Shown: piece by piece, positions 17,324 to 25,269 of the stretch
Numbering within the stretch: position 1 is the stretch's first letter
Layout: each line of letters opens with the position of its first letter
Assembly (NCBI GenBank): GCA_034435615.1
Contig: DAOTWZ010000034.1
Span: forward strand, 1-64,000
Source of the DNA: H17-190 sp034435615
Lineage (GTDB): Bacteria > Chloroflexota > Dehalococcoidia > SM23-28-2 > HRBIN24
Reading direction: 5' to 3'
DNA: 64,000 nt
The notes under the pieces: generated by a model
What the model was told of the DNA's origin: nothing
Seen by the model: only the letters and a program-made list of their open reading frames with translations
Databases searched by the model: none
Translations under genes and position numbers: made by a program

Positions 17324-18214
17324 ATGATGAACAACCTGAAGACCGTGGCGTTGCTGGCTCTCCTGAGCGGCATACTGATGGGCATCGGCGTGCTCATCGG
17401 GGGGTTCAACGGCCTCATCGTGGGGCTGGTGCTGGCCCTGGTGATGAACGGCATCGCCTACTGGTTCTCGGACCGCATAGCCCTGATGGCGACGGGGGCG
17501 CACGAGGTGTCGCCCGCGGAGGCGCCGGAGCTGCACCGCATCGTGGAGGACGTGGCCCGCATGGCGGGGCTGCCCAAGCCGCGGGTGGCCATCATCAACT
17601 CTGACCAGCCCAACGCCTTCGCCACGGGCCGCGATCCCAAGAACGGCGTCATAGCCGTCACCACCGGCATCATGCGCATCCTGGACGAACGGGAGCTGCG
17701 GGCTGTCATCGGCCATGAGCTGGGCCATATCCGCAACCGGGACATCCTTATAAGCACCATCGCCGCCGTCATCGCCAGCGCCATCAGCTTCGTGGCCTGG
17801 ATGCTGCAGTGGACCCTCTTCTGGGGCGGTTTCGGCAGCCGCGACCGCAACGGCTACACGGGCTGGCTCTACCTGCTGGCCCTGCTGGCCACCATCATCC
17901 TGGCGCCCATCGCGGCCACCATCATCCGGCTGGCCATCTCGCGGGCGCGTGAGTTCGAGGCGGACGCCACGGGGGCGGAGATCACCCATTCGCCCCTGGC
18001 GCTGGCCAGCGCCCTGGAGAAGCTGGAGGCCTACTCTCGCGGTCGCGCCCTGAACGTGCAGCCGGCCTTCTCCAGCCTGTTCATCGTGAACCCGCTGCGG
18101 GGCCAGCGGCAGGAGCAGGACTGGTTCGTGGGGCTGTTCCAGACGCACCCGCCCATTCCCAAGCGCATCGAGCGGCTGTACGAGATCGCCCGCAAGATGG
18201 GCGTCTACGCCTAG
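17324..18214 (+). CDS. htpX: Membrane zinc metalloprotease HtpX
   Basis: The 296-aa M48-family membrane protease degrades misfolded membrane proteins. It has two N-terminal membrane segments (about 5-50), the zinc motif HELGH in VIGHELGHIRNRD, two more membrane segments (about 150-205) and the downstream Glu ligand in REFEADATGAE. The length is normal. A promoter and dyad operator candidate lie upstream and a strong terminator hairpin follows, so it is probably monocistronic. Two ATGs in a row (17324, 17327) leave the exact start open. Confidence 0.93.
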   Translation: MMNNLKTVALLALLSGILMGIGVLIGGFNGLIVGLVLALVMNGIAYWFSDRIALMATGAHEVSPAEAPELHRIVEDVARMAGLPKPRVAIINSDQPNAFATGRDPKNGVIAVTTGIMRILDERELRAVIGHELGHIRNRDILISTIAAVIASAISFVAWMLQWTLFWGGFGSRDRNGYTGWLYLLALLATIILAPIAATIIRLAISRAREFEADATGAEITHSPLALASALEKLEAYSRGRALNVQPAFSSLFIVNPLRGQRQEQDWFVGLFQTHPPIPKRIERLYEIARKMGVYA

Positions 18215-18241
18215 AGAGTGAGGCCCGGCGACGCCTCGCGG

Positions 18242-18273
18242 GGGCCGCCCGATGCCGGGCGGCCCTTTCGTTC
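18242..18273 (+). terminator. Terminator of htpX
   Basis: A 10-bp perfect GC stem (18242-18251 with 18256-18265), loop ATGC, followed by TTTCGTTC. It lies 28 bases after the htpX stop. The rest of the gap to 18354 shows nothing recognisable. Confidence 0.7.
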
Positions 18274-18354
18274 ATCGGGACTTCCCAGCGCTTTGCGCCT
18301 CGTCTCGCCCGTGGGCCCTCGGGGTGTCGGGGAGCAGGGGCGTCGGGTGCCGGG

Positions 18355-18933
18355 CTAGCTGGCCCCGGCGATGCCTAGCTCTCGGGCCACTGGCTTCAGC
18401 GCCTCGATGACGAAGGCGATGTGCTCGTCCAGGTCCACACCCAGCACCTCGGCCCCCTTGACGATGTCCTCGCGGTTGACGGCGCGGGCGAAGCCCTTCT
18501 CCTTCATCTTCTTGCGGACGGCGGCCACGTCTACCTCGTGGATGCTCTTGTTGGGCCGCACCAGGGCCACGGCGATGATGAAGCTGGCCAGCTCGTCCAC
18601 GGCGTAGATGGCCCGGTCCATGGGGGTGCGGCGCTCGGCGCCGGTGTAGTCGGCGTGGCAGAGGACGGCGTGGACTATCTCCTCAGGCCAGCCCCGCTCC
18701 CGCAGGATGCGGGCACCCTCCATGGGGTGTTTGTCCGGGGTGGGGTACATCTCGTAGTCAAAGTCGTGCAGGAGGCCGACGATAGCCCACTTCTCCTCGT
18801 CCTCGCCGAACTTACGAGCGTAGGCCCGCATGGCCGCCTCCACGGCCAGGGCGTGTTTGCGCAGGGAATCGCTCTGGGTGAACTCGCACAGGAGCTGCCA
18901 GGCGTCGTCGCGGGTGAAGCTTCTGTCGCTCAT
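18355..18933 (-). CDS. HD-domain (HDIG-type) phosphohydrolase-like protein
   Basis: The 192-aa protein has an HD fold: the first His in LRKHALAVEAAMRAYA, the HD pair in VGLLHDFDYEMYPTPDKHP, a later His in HAVLCHADY and an Asp in YAVDELASF. These are the metal ligands of HD phosphohydrolases. Similar short HD proteins are widespread and often annotated as HDIG proteins with unknown substrate, possibly nucleotides. It overlaps the upstream SH3 lipoprotein gene by 4 bases, so the two are cotranscribed. Confidence 0.82.
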   Translation of the reverse strand: MSDRSFTRDDAWQLLCEFTQSDSLRKHALAVEAAMRAYARKFGEDEEKWAIVGLLHDFDYEMYPTPDKHPMEGARILRERGWPEEIVHAVLCHADYTGAERRTPMDRAIYAVDELASFIIAVALVRPNKSIHEVDVAAVRKKMKEKGFARAVNREDIVKGAEVLGVDLDEHIAFVIEALKPVARELGIAGAS

Positions 18934-19397
18934 GGGCCTACCTTCTCCACCAGGGGGGCGTAGACGAAGCCGCCCCCCTCCAGGGCATACCAGAGGTCGC
19001 CCCTGCCGGCCTCCACCTCCTGTCCGCGGGCCTCGCCTATGACGCGTCGTCGCTCCCCGGGGTAGATGCCGCCCAGGAGGGGGGCGCTGGTGTTGGGGGC
19101 GGCGCGGACGTTGACGGCGTCTCTCACCGTGATCTCGAAGGGGGAGACCGGGGTGACGGGGACGTTGCCTGCCGGGGCGGGAGAGGGGGTGGGCGTGGGG
19201 GTAGGGGTGGCGGCCCCCGTCGGCGCGGGGGAGGGCGAGGGGAAGGGCGTGGCGATGGGGCTAGCGCGGCCCGGGGGCGTGGGCGTGCGGGTCTCGCTCA
19301 GGAGGGGCGGGCCGCCGTCGCCGCAGGCCATGGAGGCCAGGAGCAGCAGGCCGGCCGCCGCCCCCCGCCATGGCCAGCGGGCCCTTGCCAACCGCAT
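18930..19397 (-). CDS. Lipoprotein with Pro/Thr linker and SH3-like domain
   Basis: The 155-aa exported protein has a lipobox (LLLLASMAC) near residue 25, a low-complexity Pro/Thr/Ser linker (about 35-80) and a C-terminal bacterial SH3-like domain (about 90-150: VRDAVNVRAAPNTSAPLLGGIYPGERRRVIGEA, WYALEGGGFVYAPLV). Such domains often bind cell-wall or other extracellular ligands. GGAGG precedes ATG 19397. The gene is upstream of and overlaps the HD gene. Confidence 0.75.
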   Translation of the reverse strand: MRLARARWPWRGAAAGLLLLASMACGDGGPPLLSETRTPTPPGRASPIATPFPSPSPAPTGAATPTPTPTPSPAPAGNVPVTPVSPFEITVRDAVNVRAAPNTSAPLLGGIYPGERRRVIGEARGQEVEAGRGDLWYALEGGGFVYAPLVEKVGP

Positions 19398-19418
19398 GCA
19401 TACCTCCCCCTTTCTCGC

Positions 19419-20243
19419 TCAGCTCGGTAGGGCGGTGGCGAAGAGGAGCCCCTTGGCAAGCACCTCTCCTGCCAATACTAACGCCATGGCGATGTAAAGG
19501 AGTCCGGTGGCCGACTGCATAGCCCGGATGCCGCTGGAGTCGTAGGCCATGTAGGTGAGGGCCAGGGGGAGGGCCAGCCCGCCGGCCACCCGCAGCCAGA
19601 AGAAGGGGCTCTGCAGGAGGGGAACGTCCAGGCCGCCCGGTATCGTCTCCCGGGGCAGGGCCAGGTTGGGCACCAGCAGCAGCCCTTGCAGCAGGAGGGC
19701 CAGCAGGACGAAGGCCGTCAGCTCCCGCAGCGGCTTCTCCGGCAGGCGCGGCGTCACCAGGTACCAGTGGCCCAGGATCATGCCGATGGAGACGCCGCCC
19801 ACGGCCAGGGCCCCCGCCACCAGGGCCAGGAGGACGCCAGCGTAGCCCCAGGTGGGCGGGGCGAAGACGCGGGCCAGGAGGGCCAGCGCCCCCAGCCCCA
19901 CCAGGCAGGCTATACCGCCCACGGCGAGGCTGCTCCGGCGGTCCTCCCGCAGGGTGAGCAGGGCGTAGGGGAAGGAGAGGGCGAAGAAGGCAGCCAGGAG
20001 CACGCGGGCCGGGCCCATCTGGGCGGCGTCCAGAGGATAGCCGGCGATCTCCTGGGGCGTGGTCACCTTGGCGGCGGCGACGAAGGTGAGGGTGGCCATC
20101 ACCACCAGGAGGCCGGCGCAGAACTTGACAAAGCTCCAGGCCACCTCGCCCCGCACCTGGGTGCCCCAGAGCACCCACAGTCCGCCGATGGTGAACTCGG
20201 CCAGCACCAGCAGGACGGTGTAGGGCAGGGCATCCACGCTCAT
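19419..20243 (-). CDS. Polytopic membrane protein of unknown function
   Basis: I do not recognise the family. The 274-aa protein has about eight hydrophobic segments. The central stretch VGGVSIGMILGHWYLVTPRLPEKPLRELT, with charged residues between helices, is the most distinctive part; a conserved His there could bind a metal or heme. I choose ATG 20243, because the predicted transcription start (about 20251) lies downstream of the alternative GTG at 20255. The gene runs toward the SH3 lipoprotein and may be cotranscribed with it. Confidence 0.65.
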   Translation of the reverse strand: MSVDALPYTVLLVLAEFTIGGLWVLWGTQVRGEVAWSFVKFCAGLLVVMATLTFVAAAKVTTPQEIAGYPLDAAQMGPARVLLAAFFALSFPYALLTLREDRRSSLAVGGIACLVGLGALALLARVFAPPTWGYAGVLLALVAGALAVGGVSIGMILGHWYLVTPRLPEKPLRELTAFVLLALLLQGLLLVPNLALPRETIPGGLDVPLLQSPFFWLRVAGGLALPLALTYMAYDSSGIRAMQSATGLLYIAMALVLAGEVLAKGLLFATALPS

Positions 20244-20257
20244 GACTGGCACCACCC

Positions 20258-20286
20258 ATTATGGGAGGCCGAGGGTCAAGGGTCAA
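20258..20286 (-). promoter_or_regulatory. Promoter for the membrane protein gene
   Basis: Minus-strand TTGACC (20286-20281), a 17-base spacer, CATAAT (20263-20258). A second TTGACC copy lies 7 bases downstream, forming a direct repeat TTGACCC TTGACCC. The predicted leader is about 8 bases. The -35 overlaps the stop codon of the upstream glycosylase gene. Confidence 0.55.
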
Positions 20287-20885
20287 CAATGTGTGAGAAA
20301 TTTCACGAGATCTCCCAATCGACGGAAGTCGGCGAGCTGCCGCTCCCAGGGACGGTGGTTCTCCGCCCGCGGCGATGGGTGGTAAAGGGGCACTAACCAG
20401 CGGCCGTCCCAGGGCAGGAGCTGGCCCACGTGCTGACGCAGCCGGTAGGGATGGGGAGAGACCAGGCGCAGCGCCTCCAGGGCCACCTCGCCCAGGGAGA
20501 CCACCAGCCGGGGCTGCACCACCTCCACCTGCGCCCTCAGCCAGCGGGCGCAGGCCCGTAGCTCCTGAGGGCGGGGCCGACGGTTCCGCCGGCCGTCGCC
20601 AGGGTGGCAGAGGAGGGCGTTGGTCAGGAAGAGCTCTTCCCGTCGCAGCCCGGCCGCCGTCAGGAGGCGGCCGAAGCGCCGGCCCGTAGCGTCGGCGGTG
20701 AAAGGGACGCCGGTGCGAGCGGCGCCCAGCCGGCCCGGCGCCTCCCCCACCACCATGACGAGGGCGTCCGGACGGCCGTTCCCCGGCCCCAGGACGTGGA
20801 CGTGAGCCACGTCCTGGCAGGCCCGGCAGCGGGCCGCCTCGCGGCAGAGGGAGCGGAAGCGCTCCCGGCGGTCGCCCTCGGCCAT
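20283..20885 (-). CDS. Uracil-DNA glycosylase superfamily protein (iron-sulfur, family 4/5-like)
   Basis: The 200-aa protein has four Cys placed like the 4Fe-4S ligands of thermophile-type UDGs: C20 and C23 (CRAC), C93 (NALLCHPGD) and C112 (LRACARWL). Motif A is GEAPG (47-51), followed by RTGVPFTADATG rather than the usual EDxxGxPFVGxAG; this looks intermediate between family 4 and family 5. Motif B is YHPSPRA. It would remove uracil or other deaminated bases. ATG 20885 is my start; TTG 20906 is also in frame. It is divergent from the radical SAM-HhH gene. Confidence 0.8.
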   Translation of the reverse strand: MAEGDRRERFRSLCREAARCRACQDVAHVHVLGPGNGRPDALVMVVGEAPGRLGAARTGVPFTADATGRRFGRLLTAAGLRREELFLTNALLCHPGDGRRNRRPRPQELRACARWLRAQVEVVQPRLVVSLGEVALEALRLVSPHPYRLRQHVGQLLPWDGRWLVPLYHPSPRAENHRPWERQLADFRRLGDLVKFLTHC

Positions 20886-20983
20886 CGCACCGCCATTCTG
20901 CCCCAAGGGTGCCAGCTAGTCTATTGGCGCGGCGGGCGGCCGTCGTTAGAATATTTGTGCTAATCTCTCGTCGGGGGTGGGCC

Positions 20984-22222
20984 ATGGAGACGGAGGAGAA
21001 GCTACGGCTCCTGGGCGGCACCGAGGACGTGGACGAGGTGGGCGTCCCCTATGCCCGCGCCCACTCGCCCCAGATGCGTCAGGCGCCGGGGGCGGCGGGG
21101 GTCTACTGGGCGGCCGCCGGCGGCAAGCGGGTGCCCCTCCTGCGGGCCCTGCGCACCAACGTCTGCGAGCTCAACTGCCGGTACTGCGCCATAAATGCCT
21201 ACCGGGATACTCGCCGCGCCTCCTTCCGGCCGGTGGAGCTGGCCCGCACCTTTATGGAGATGCACCGGCGGGGCATGGTGGCCGGCCTCTTCCTGAGCTC
21301 CGGGGTGGCGGGCGGGCCCGCCCGCACCGCCGAGAAGCTGCTGGAGACGGTGGAGCTGCTGCGCTTCCGGGAGGGCTTCCAGGGCTACATCCACCTGAAG
21401 ATCATGCCCGGGCAGCCGCCGGACTACATAGAGCGGGCGGTGCAACTGGCGGACCGGGTCAGCATAAATCTGGAAGCGGCCACGCCGGAGCACCTGGCCC
21501 GTATCGCCCCGCGCAAGGACTACTGGCGCGACCTGGTGGCCTGCATGCAGGAGGTGCGGCGCCTCCAGGCCCGCTACCCGGACAAGCTGCGGGCGGGGCA
21601 GATCACCCAGATGGTGGTGGGGGCGGCCGGGGACTCGGACCGGGAGGTGCTGCGGACCAGCCAGTGGCTCTACGATGACCTCCAGATGCGGCGCGTCTAC
21701 TACAGCGCCTATCACCCCGTCTGCGGCGAGGTGCTGGCGCCTCCCGTCCCCAAGCTGCGGGAGCACCGCCTCTACCAGGCCGACTGGCTCCTCCGCTTCT
21801 ATGGCTTCCGCCACGAGGAGCTGCCCTTCCAGGAGGACGGCTCCCTGCCTCAGGAGGTGGACCCCAAGATGGCCTGGGCGATGCGGCACCCGGAGCTCTT
21901 CCCCGTGGAGGTGAACCGGGCGGACGTCGCTGCCCTCCTGCGGGTGCCCGGCATCGGGCCGCGGAGCGCCCGGCGCATCGTGGCCCTGCGACGGCAGCAG
22001 CCCTTCCGGGACCTGGCCCACCTGCGGGCCGTGGGCGTCGTCGTCTCCCGCGCCCTGCCCTTCCTGCTGCTAGACGGCCGCTACCTGGCCGACCGCTCCC
22101 TGGCCCGCGCCTTCTGGGCCCAGCGGCACCGGGAGGCGCCCCGGCAGCTCGTCCTCCCCCTGGAGACGGACCCCCTGCGGGCGATGGAGCTCCTGCGGAA
22201 GGGGCGGGCGGCCGTGGCCTAG
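20984..22222 (+). CDS. Radical SAM protein with C-terminal helix-hairpin-helix (putative DNA modification/repair)
   Basis: The 412-aa protein has the radical SAM cluster motif CELNCRYC (C61, C65, C68; CxxxCxxC) and a TIM-barrel core (about 50-300). The C-terminal HhH motif (about 320-345, LLRVPGIGPRSARRIVALRR) suits DNA binding. It matches the family annotated as putative DNA modification/repair radical SAM protein. In other bacteria that family accompanies a DUF4130/UDG-type protein; here a UDG-superfamily gene is divergent. ATG 20984 is chosen over 20909 because conserved sequence starts there. TGCTAATCT (20958-20966) may be an extended -10. The reaction is unknown. Confidence 0.82.
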   Translation: METEEKLRLLGGTEDVDEVGVPYARAHSPQMRQAPGAAGVYWAAAGGKRVPLLRALRTNVCELNCRYCAINAYRDTRRASFRPVELARTFMEMHRRGMVAGLFLSSGVAGGPARTAEKLLETVELLRFREGFQGYIHLKIMPGQPPDYIERAVQLADRVSINLEAATPEHLARIAPRKDYWRDLVACMQEVRRLQARYPDKLRAGQITQMVVGAAGDSDREVLRTSQWLYDDLQMRRVYYSAYHPVCGEVLAPPVPKLREHRLYQADWLLRFYGFRHEELPFQEDGSLPQEVDPKMAWAMRHPELFPVEVNRADVAALLRVPGIGPRSARRIVALRRQQPFRDLAHLRAVGVVVSRALPFLLLDGRYLADRSLARAFWAQRHREAPRQLVLPLETDPLRAMELLRKGRAAVA

Positions 22223-22764
22223 CCGGCGTAAGTCCAGCCGGTGACCTCGGAGGTGAGGGCGCGGCCGGGCCGCCGCACCTCTCCCCCCACCACGCGGCCT
22301 ATGACCAGGGTATGGTCGCCCGCCGGGAACTCCGTCTCCACCTCGCACTCCAGCCAGGCCATGGCGGCCTCCAGGATGGGGCAGCCGGTGCGGGGGCCGG
22401 GACGGTAGGGGACATCGGCCAGCTTGTGGTAGACCTTGGCCGCCTCCTCCTCGGGGCGGCCGCTGACCTTGGCGGCGTAGTAGGGCTGGGCGAAGCGCTT
22501 GGCCAGCTCGAAGGACTCCTCCCCTAAGATGTTGACACTGAAGACGCCGGTGGCCCTGACGTTCTCCAGGGTGCGGGCGTCGTTCTCCAGGGCCAGGAGG
22601 AGGAGCCGGGGGCGGAAGGAGACCTGCATCACCCAGTCGGCCATCATGCCGTTGACATCGCCGTCCTTGCGGGAGCCGATGATATAGAGGCCGTAGACCA
22701 TCAGCTCCAGCGCTTCGGCTATGGGGTCGCGCTCCTTCTTGGCGGGGAAGTCGTGCTCCTGCAT
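22219..22764 (-). CDS. Flavin reductase-like domain protein
   Basis: The 181-aa FMN-binding split-barrel protein of the flavin reductase group has LMVYGLYIIGSRKDGDVNGMMADWVMQVSF near the start (flavin phosphate-binding region), followed by ENVRATGVFSVNIL and AMAWLECEVETEFPAGDHTLVIGRVV. It probably reduces flavin or holds FMN for electron transfer. The gene converges with and overlaps the radical SAM gene by 4 bases, and lies 7 bases downstream of the tail-anchored hypothetical gene on the same strand. Confidence 0.83.
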   Translation of the reverse strand: MQEHDFPAKKERDPIAEALELMVYGLYIIGSRKDGDVNGMMADWVMQVSFRPRLLLLALENDARTLENVRATGVFSVNILGEESFELAKRFAQPYYAAKVSGRPEEEAAKVYHKLADVPYRPGPRTGCPILEAAMAWLECEVETEFPAGDHTLVIGRVVGGEVRRPGRALTSEVTGWTYAG

Positions 22765-22771
22765 GGCGGCC

Positions 22772-23269
22772 CTAGGATAGGAAGGTGAGGACGAGGGTGA
22801 CGCCGCCGGCGGCCATGGTGGCCAGCAGAGCCAGATAGGCGAGGGCGCGGCCGGCTGGCAGCGGCTCCTCCGGCGCCGGGTCGTCCACCACCTCGGCGCC
22901 GTCCAGGGCCTCCCGGAACCACTCCGTCAGCTCCACGTTGGTGTAGCGGTCCAGACCATCGCAGACGCGGCCCATGCGGGCTACCGCCTGGCAGGTGATA
23001 GGGCCCCGCACCTGCTCCATCTCGTAGGCGATGATGGCCCTGAGCATCGCCTCTCGCTCCATCTCCTCTATGCCGGGGACGCGGCCGCGGTAGAGCTGCC
23101 TCAGCTCGGCATCCCGCAGGCGAAAGATGCCGCCGCAGCAATGGCCGGCGCCGAAATCGGCGTAGAGCTCCCAGGTGGAGAAGCACTCGTAGCGCTCCAG
23201 GAGCTGCCGCTGGTACTCCTCGATGCGTCGCTCCGCCTCGCTACGGGTGATGACCCGCCGCTGGGCCAT
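22772..23269 (-). CDS. Hypothetical tail-anchored protein, Cys-rich
   Basis: I do not recognise this 165-aa protein. It has a soluble N-terminal part of about 135 residues with several Cys (ECFSTWELYADFGAGHCCGG, ITCQAV, RVCDGLDRYTNVEL), an acidic Pro-rich spacer and a single C-terminal membrane helix (about 142-165, ALAYLALLATMAAGGVTLVLTFL), so the bulk is probably cytoplasmic and anchored at its tail. It sits in a tight run MTHFR, this gene, flavin reductase, each 4-7 bases apart. A metal or redox site is possible. Confidence 0.6.
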   Translation of the reverse strand: MAQRRVITRSEAERRIEEYQRQLLERYECFSTWELYADFGAGHCCGGIFRLRDAELRQLYRGRVPGIEEMEREAMLRAIIAYEMEQVRGPITCQAVARMGRVCDGLDRYTNVELTEWFREALDGAEVVDDPAPEEPLPAGRALAYLALLATMAAGGVTLVLTFLS

Positions 23270-23273
23270 CTCC

Positions 23274-24197
23274 TCACCTCCTCGCCTCTGCCACCAGCTC
23301 CGCCACCAGGTTGTAGTTGCCGTGGGTGGGCACCAGGTAGACGCCGGCCGTGCGGCCCGCGCAGAAGGAGATGATGTCCCGGGCTATGGCTCGCCCCTCC
23401 TGGGGGGCGTCCGGGCCGGCGCGGCGGAGACGCTCTCGCATCTCCTCAGGGATGAGCATGCCCGGCACCTCGTGGTGCAGGCGCTCAGCGTGCTCGTAGC
23501 TGTGGAGGGGTATGACCCCCACCACGATGGGCTTGCCGAAGCGGGAGGCCCGCTCCAGGAAGCGCTCCAGTCGAGAGATGTCGAAGACGTTCTGGGTGAG
23601 GAAGAAGTCGGCGCCGGCCTCCACCTTGCGCCGCATGAGCCGTATCTCGGGCTCCAGGGGGTCGGCATTGGGGTTGCAGGAGGCGCCGATGTAGAAGGAG
23701 GCGGGCCGCCCTATGGAGCGCCCCGTCCAGTCCAGGCCTTCGTTGAGGAGGCGCAGGGTGCGGATGAGGCCCACAGCGCTGACGTCCCAGACGCCGATGA
23801 CGTCCCGGTAGCCGCCCAGGGAGGGGGGGTCTCCCCGGAGGCAGAGGACGTTGCGGATGCCCAGGGCGTGGCAGCCCACCATGTCCGAGTGGATGGCCAT
23901 GGCGTTGCGGTCCCGCGTCGTGTAGTGCATGACGGTCTCCATCCCCAGCTCGCGCTGGATGAGGAGACAGAGGGCCCAGGGGCTCATGCGCACGTGGGCG
24001 GTGGGGCTGTCCCCCACGTTGATGACGTCGGCCCCCGCTTCTTTCATCAGGGCGGCCGCCTGCAGGGCGCGGCGGGGGCTCAGGCCGTGGGGCGGGTCTA
24101 TCTCCACGCTGACGATGAAGCGGCCGGAGGCCAGCTTCTCCCGCAGCGTGGAGGGCTGGGCGGCCACTGGCGGGTCGGGTATGCGGGTGCTGTCCAT
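23274..24197 (-). CDS. metF: Methylenetetrahydrofolate reductase (MetF-like)
   Basis: The 307-aa FAD-dependent reductase converts 5,10-methylene-THF to 5-methyl-THF. FIVSVEIDPPHGLSPRRAL near the start holds the catalytic Glu region. GADVINVGDSP, NVLCLRGDPPSLG (typical LxGDPP) and GADFFLTQNVFD follow the family order. The close fit to the reductase half of bifunctional homocysteine methyltransferase/MTHFR proteins suggests the YitJ-type subgroup without the methyltransferase half. First gene of a three-gene run with the tail-anchored protein and flavin reductase, which might supply reduced flavin. Confidence 0.88.
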   Translation of the reverse strand: MDSTRIPDPPVAAQPSTLREKLASGRFIVSVEIDPPHGLSPRRALQAAALMKEAGADVINVGDSPTAHVRMSPWALCLLIQRELGMETVMHYTTRDRNAMAIHSDMVGCHALGIRNVLCLRGDPPSLGGYRDVIGVWDVSAVGLIRTLRLLNEGLDWTGRSIGRPASFYIGASCNPNADPLEPEIRLMRRKVEAGADFFLTQNVFDISRLERFLERASRFGKPIVVGVIPLHSYEHAERLHHEVPGMLIPEEMRERLRRAGPDAPQEGRAIARDIISFCAGRTAGVYLVPTHGNYNLVAELVAEARR

Positions 24198-24208
24198 AGT
24201 GAGATTTT

Positions 24209-24237
24209 ATGTTAGCGGTATCGTTGGCCTGGGGCAA
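24209..24237 (-). promoter_or_regulatory. Promoter for the metF run
   Basis: Minus-strand TTGCCC (24237-24232), a 17-base spacer, TAACAT (24214-24209), with a predicted leader of only a few bases before ATG 24197. The divergent ABC gene has TGCTAGCAT at 24271-24279 as a possible extended -10. Confidence 0.5.
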
Positions 24238-24288
24238 CCGCCGGCCTCGCTTTCTCGTGGCCCTCGGCGGTGCTAGCATGGGCTTGGT

Positions 24289-25269
24289 ATGAGGGAGATG
24301 CCTTCCCCTGTCCGGGCCGCCGGCAGGGAGAGCCCCCACCCCTGGGCGGTGGAGGCGGAGGGGCTGGTCCTGGCCTACGGCGATCACCGCGCTCTGGACG
24401 GCCTCACTCTCAACGTCCCCGGCGGACAGCTCTTCGGCCTGCTGGGGCCCAACGGCTCTGGCAAGAGCACCCTGGTGCTGGCGCTGGCGGGGCTGCTGCA
24501 GCCCCAGGCCGGTGCCCTGCGAGTGCTGGGGCGTCCTCCATCGCCCGCTGTGCGGGCCTATATGGGCTTCCTCTTCCAGGGCAGCAGCCTGGACCCTTTC
24601 ATGACGGTGGAGGAGACGCTCTGGCTGGCCGGGCGCCTCTACGGCCTGGGGGGACGGACGCTCAGGCGGCGCCTGGAGGAGCTCCTGGAGGGCTTCGGCC
24701 TGGGTGAGCGCTCCCGCGATGCCGTCCGCACCCTCTCCGGCGGCCTGCGCCGGCGGCTGGAGCTGGCCCGCGCCCTCCTCCACCGGCCGCGCCTGCTGGT
24801 CCTGGACGAGCCCACCACCGGCCTGGACCCGGAGGCGCGGGCCGCCCTCTGGCAGCAGCTACTGGCGGCCAACGCCGCCGGGGTCACCGTCCTCCTGGTG
24901 ACCCACGAGGTGCTGGACGCCGAGCGTTACTGTCAGCGGGTGGCCTTCCTCTCCCAGGGCCGGGTGGTGGCGGAGGGTAGCCCCCAGGAACTCAAGGCCG
25001 GCCTGCGGCGGGACGCCGTGGTGGTGGAGTGGCCCGCCTGCCCGCCCGATGTGCTGGCCGAACTCTCTCGCTGGCCGGAGGTGGGCGAGGCCACCTGGGC
25101 GCCGCCCCTCCTGCACCTGAGCGTGGACCGCGCCGCCGATGTCGTCCCCCGCCTCTTCCAGATGGCCGGCGACGGCATCTCCAGCGTGCACGTCCATCCT
25201 GCCACGCTGGAGGACGCCTACTTCGCCATCGTCGGCAGGCCCTTCAGGGTGGAGGTGGGGACGCCGTGA
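24289..25269 (+). CDS. ABC transporter ATP-binding protein (ABC-2 exporter type)
   Basis: The 326-aa ATPase has Walker A GPNGSGKST, a Q-loop in MGFLFQGSSLDPFMTVEETL, the signature TLSGGLRRRLELARALLHRP, Walker B LLVLDEPTTGLDPEARA and a switch His in LLVTHEVLDAE. A C-terminal domain of about 90 residues follows, as in drug or polysaccharide exporters of the DRA class. It overlaps the permease gene by 4 bases. The substrate is unknown. Confidence 0.9.
   Translation: MREMPSPVRAAGRESPHPWAVEAEGLVLAYGDHRALDGLTLNVPGGQLFGLLGPNGSGKSTLVLALAGLLQPQAGALRVLGRPPSPAVRAYMGFLFQGSSLDPFMTVEETLWLAGRLYGLGGRTLRRRLEELLEGFGLGERSRDAVRTLSGGLRRRLELARALLHRPRLLVLDEPTTGLDPEARAALWQQLLAANAAGVTVLLVTHEVLDAERYCQRVAFLSQGRVVAEGSPQELKAGLRRDAVVVEWPACPPDVLAELSRWPEVGEATWAPPLLHLSVDRAADVVPRLFQMAGDGISSVHVHPATLEDAYFAIVGRPFRVEVGTP

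Noticed and set aside
19150..19260. GGGGTGGGCGTGGGGGTAG-type repeats
   Set aside because: These encode the Pro/Thr linker of a lipoprotein; low-complexity coding sequence, not a separate repeat element.
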